Part shown: positions 13,839-15,828 of the stretch, piece by piece
Layout: the number at the start of each line of letters is the position of its first letter
How positions within the stretch are numbered: position 1 is the first letter of the stretch
From: an uncultured Oscillospiraceae bacterium
GTDB lineage: Bacteria > Bacillota > Clostridia > Oscillospirales > Acutalibacteraceae
Assembly: GCA_900544515.1 (NCBI GenBank)
Contig: UQVI01000022.1
Span: 1 to 15,828 of the forward strand
Direction of reading: 5' to 3'
Length of the DNA stretch: 15,828 nucleotides
Program-made: the position numbers and the translations under genes
Notes under the pieces: model-generated
The model's input: the letters and a program-made list of their open reading frames with translations, nothing else
Databases searched by the model: none
What the model was told of the DNA's origin: nothing

Positions 13839-15353
13839 ATGAAAACAAGCAAAAAAATAATCAGTATTTTGCTGGCTTTGGTTTTGGTCTTTTCATGTGC
13901 CGGACAGGCATTTGTTACAATGGCTGAAGAAAACTATAAGCCTGCATATACAGAAAAGGTTACAGAAGACGATGTGAAAGCCCTCATCGGAGATGTTAAT
14001 ACAATTCTTGAGGATAAGGTATTAACAGGTAACACGATTGAAAGCATATATAAAATGCTTCCCAAATTGAAATCACTTCTGATGCTTGAAGGTTCCACCC
14101 TCAAAGCATCCGATAAGGGCTTATTTTATAAACTGTCACAGCCGGAAAGATTTGCAGGTTTTTCGGAAGGACAGATTGTAGATGATGTTTATGATGAGAA
14201 CGGTAAGTTAGTAACAGAGGGTACATTTACTGCGTTCTTTAAAGACCATCCTATTGTTTGTGCAAATGCATCTGATTTCAAAACAGAGATTGATACGATT
14301 GCAAAAACAGTTCTTGTTCAGAATATAATGGATACATTCCAGATTCTGCCGATGTTTGCAGGTGATTTTACTGCTGCTGCTAATTTTGGTACCGGTATTG
14401 ATGAGGTATGTAAAGCTCTTGGTATTGAACAGGAAAAGAGTGCTGCAAATGTTTTTGGATTCAATGCTTTTGTTACAGGCGAATCATATGATATTGAAGG
14501 TGCAAATCAGTACATTCAGAATATTACTGCAGCTATTTTCCCTGATACCGCTAATTCAGTTATTGATTTAATTCAGAATGCTTTAAAGTCTGAAAACGCA
14601 AAGCTTCTTTACAGCGGTCTCAGCAAGATTGTCAACAATCTTGATAAGATGGTTACAGGTCTTTCGTCAAATTTAAGCGCAATGGGTGTTGATATTGCAG
14701 CTGTTCAGGAAAAAATTGTTGAAATAAAGAATACCTTCTCAGCTTTACCTACAATAGGTGAGGGCGAGAATAAAATGCTTGATATTCAGGGAACAATAGG
14801 CTATCTCATTTCCAACCTTACAAGCAATGCTGTGGGAATAAAATTCGGTAGTAATGCTGCACCAAGCGCAACTGTAGTTCTTGAATTTACAGAAATGCAG
14901 CTTGACAGAATTATTAATGCACAGAGCAATGCAGATGTTGTAAAAATCGCTTATGATTATCTTTATAACAATCTTATTGGTAATAATAAGACTAATTCTC
15001 TTTTGAATGTTGCAGTTTCAACAGGAATTATTGAAAATGCACTTGGTATTACTTTCGATGACGCAACAAGAAACTTTATTACGGATGCTCTTTATTTAAC
15101 CAATGATGAGCTTGCTGACGAGCTTATTGTTATGGTTGCAGATCTTGCAGGAAGAGAAATTCCGACAGAGAATACTCCTTCTGATACAACTCAGGATCCG
15201 GAAACACCGGACGATGAGAAAGATAATGAGACAGACGGCAAAAATAATTTATTCAAGTTTGATACGCTTAAAGGCAATAAAACTTCTGACACAGATGAGT
15301 CAGGACGTAAAATTGTGAAAAAAGCAAGTATACCAAATACAGGTATTATGTAA
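13839..15353 (+). CDS. Secreted protein of unknown function ending in a truncated sortase-like motif (SIPNTG)
   Basis: This 504-residue protein starts with a signal peptide (KTSKK, hydrophobic 8-19, likely cleavage after VTMA at 29). The cysteine in VFSCAG lacks a good lipobox, so a lipoprotein is less likely. Residues 30-435 are mostly helical in character, with no family that I recognise. Residues 441-490 are a Thr/Pro/Asp/Glu-rich, low-complexity linker of the kind that crosses cell walls. The protein ends SIPNTGIM. SIPNTG resembles sortase motifs of the form (S/N)PXTG or LPXTG, but the usual hydrophobic helix and positive tail are absent, and no other frame downstream supplies them. I chose ATG at 13839 because AGAAAGGA lies 8 nt before it and the signal peptide starts there. 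The neighbouring class B sortase suggests a link, which is unproven. Confidence 0.8.
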   Translation: MKTSKKIISILLALVLVFSCAGQAFVTMAEENYKPAYTEKVTEDDVKALIGDVNTILEDKVLTGNTIESIYKMLPKLKSLLMLEGSTLKASDKGLFYKLSQPERFAGFSEGQIVDDVYDENGKLVTEGTFTAFFKDHPIVCANASDFKTEIDTIAKTVLVQNIMDTFQILPMFAGDFTAAANFGTGIDEVCKALGIEQEKSAANVFGFNAFVTGESYDIEGANQYIQNITAAIFPDTANSVIDLIQNALKSENAKLLYSGLSKIVNNLDKMVTGLSSNLSAMGVDIAAVQEKIVEIKNTFSALPTIGEGENKMLDIQGTIGYLISNLTSNAVGIKFGSNAAPSATVVLEFTEMQLDRIINAQSNADVVKIAYDYLYNNLIGNNKTNSLLNVAVSTGIIENALGITFDDATRNFITDALYLTNDELADELIVMVADLAGREIPTENTPSDTTQDPETPDDEKDNETDGKNNLFKFDTLKGNKTSDTDESGRKIVKKASIPNTGIM

Positions 15354-15452
15354 ATAGCTTTTATATATTTATTTAGATAATAAAACTTGTTTTAATTGCA
15401 TCTGTTATTAGTAAAACGATGTGCACTTCTCGTGTATGTTTTGTCTTTGAAA

Positions 15453-15483
15453 CAGCAGCTCAGGACGAAATCCTGAGCTGCTG
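15453..15483. repeat. Perfect 13-bp hairpin
   Basis: CAGCAGCTCAGGA (15453-15465) pairs perfectly with 15471-15483 around the loop CGAAA, 100 bp after the stop of the secreted protein gene. The stem is as strong as the terminator at 3440-3475, but neither side has a clear T-run (AAATAC on plus, TTTCAAAG on minus). It may still terminate transcription or protect a 3' end. Confidence 0.6.
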
Positions 15484-15526
15484 AAATACTCCGGAATATG
15501 CTTGTTGGCTTTTTGCTTTGTTTGCC

Positions 15527-15565
15527 AAAACTAAGACAGGTAGTTATTACCTGTGCTTTGGTTTT
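15527..15565. repeat. Hairpin ACAGGTA/TACCTGT with outer AAAAC/GTTTT arms
   Basis: ACAGGTA (15536-15542) pairs with TACCTGT (15548-15554) around GTTAT, and AAAAC (15527-15531) can pair with GTTTT (15561-15565) across an internal loop. It is the second of three hairpins in this gene-free stretch. Confidence 0.4.
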
Positions 15566-15577
15566 CCATATTGACGG

Positions 15578-15632
15578 AAGGGACAGTTGAGAGAGCTTTA
15601 CAATGATTGTATAGCTGTCGTGACTGTCCCTT
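15578..15632 (+). terminator. Long nested hairpin with T-rich tail, probable plus-strand terminator
   Basis: AAGGGACAGT (15578-15587) pairs with ACTGTCCCTT (15623-15632). Inside it, AGCT-T-TACAAT (15594-15604) and ATTGTA-T-AGCT (15606-15616) form a second near-perfect stem around one G. TTTTGTTATT follows from 15631 on the plus strand; the minus strand has no T-run. It sits between the secreted protein gene and the convergent DUF378-like gene. Confidence 0.5.
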
Positions 15633-15638
15633 TTGTTA

Positions 15639-15779
15639 TTAAGCTTCTGATGTTCTGCCATTAAAAAGAAGGCTGATGCACCATATTGCAGCAAGTCCTA
15701 CAATACAGTAAATGATTCTTGCGAATACGGCATCCTGTCCGCCGCAGATCCATGCAACCAGATCGAATTTAAATAGACC
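15639..15779 (-). CDS. DUF378-like small membrane protein, C-terminal fragment cut by contig end
   Basis: The minus strand encodes the last 46 residues of a protein, ending in NGRTSEA. It contains FDLVAWICGGQD, then ARIIYCIVGLAAIWCISLLF. The pattern FDLVA-x-x-GG-x-x-x-x-x-x-RIIY-x-x-VGLA is what I recognise from DUF378 proteins, which are short two-helix membrane proteins of unknown function. The fragment is missing its first helix because real sequence stops at about 15779. It is convergent with the secreted protein gene. Confidence 0.65.
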   Translation of the reverse strand, partial: GLFKFDLVAWICGGQDAVFARIIYCIVGLAAIWCISLLFNGRTSEA

Positions 15780-15828
15780 CTGTCTCTTATACACATCTGA
15801 CGCTGCCGACGACTAGTCGAGTGTAGAT
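15780..15828 (+). other. Illumina Nextera adapter and index read-through (artefact)
   Basis: Bases 15780-15798 are the reverse complement of the 19-bp Tn5 mosaic end used in Nextera libraries. Bases 15799-15812 (GACGCTGCCGACGA) are the adjoining adapter. Bases 15813-15820 (CTAGTCGA) occupy the place of the 8-base i5 index, and 15821-15828 (GTGTAGAT) begin the flow-cell adapter. This is not genomic DNA and not a mobile element. Confidence 0.97.

Noticed and set aside
15392..15694. Minus-strand open frame of 100 codons.
   Set aside because: It overlaps the DUF378-like gene in another frame and runs through all three hairpins; no ribosome binding site and no recognisable protein.
1..15779. tRNA, rRNA, CRISPR array, prophage or integrase genes.
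   Set aside because: I looked for cloverleaf arms, regularly spaced direct repeats and recombinase motifs and saw none.
15780..15798. Tn5 transposon end, hinting at an insertion element.
   Set aside because: The sequence continues into synthetic Nextera adapter and index, so it is library DNA.

Overview
The window looks like the end of a contig from a low-GC, spore-forming gut Firmicute of the Clostridia (Ruminococcaceae/Oscillospiraceae type). The evidence is AT-rich intergenic DNA, strong AGGAGG-type ribosome binding sites, a spoIIGA-sigE pair, a class B sortase, and a TetM-like GTPase fused to a YacP/NYN domain. No species can be named from sequence alone. The last 49 bases are Illumina Nextera adapter plus index, so the true contig ends near 15779.

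Layout. 140-2731 (+): an EF-G/TetM-like ribosomal GTPase carrying a C-terminal Rae1/YacP-type NYN nuclease domain. 2805-3353 (+): a GNAT acetyltransferase. 3440-3475: a strong bidirectional terminator. 3573-4970 (-): a COG2509-type FAD dehydrogenase with a four-cysteine motif; its leader has a near-consensus promoter followed at once by an intrinsic terminator. 5258-9119 (+): an apparent operon of an S26B-like Ser/His peptidase, an ABC exporter and a cytoplasmic GH2 glycosidase. 9125-9537: probable remains of a small membrane protein gene, broken by frameshifts. 9553-10853 (+): a cyclophilin and an unknown three-helix membrane protein with a Tyr/Asp-rich tail.

10890-12442 (+): spoIIGA and sigE, which make and activate the mother-cell sporulation sigma factor. 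Their promoter has TTGACA and TATAAT 22 bp apart, the unusual spacing of the Spo0A-activated spoIIG promoter of Bacillus subtilis. This promoter lies inside the hairpin of a terminator whose 3' arm also holds the spoIIGA ribosome binding site. 12679-13569 (+): a class B sortase. 13839-15353 (+): a secreted protein of unknown function that ends in SIPNTG plus two residues, a sorting-like motif with no membrane anchor. 15453-15632: a cluster of hairpins. 15639-15779 (-): the C-terminal end of a DUF378-like membrane protein, cut by the contig end.

Themes are ribosome maintenance, a small maturation/export and sugar-hydrolysis operon, sporulation control, and a surface-protein module. The observations most worth a second look are the GTPase-nuclease fusion, the nested terminator/promoter/RBS at spoIIGA, and the sortase beside a truncated sorting signal.
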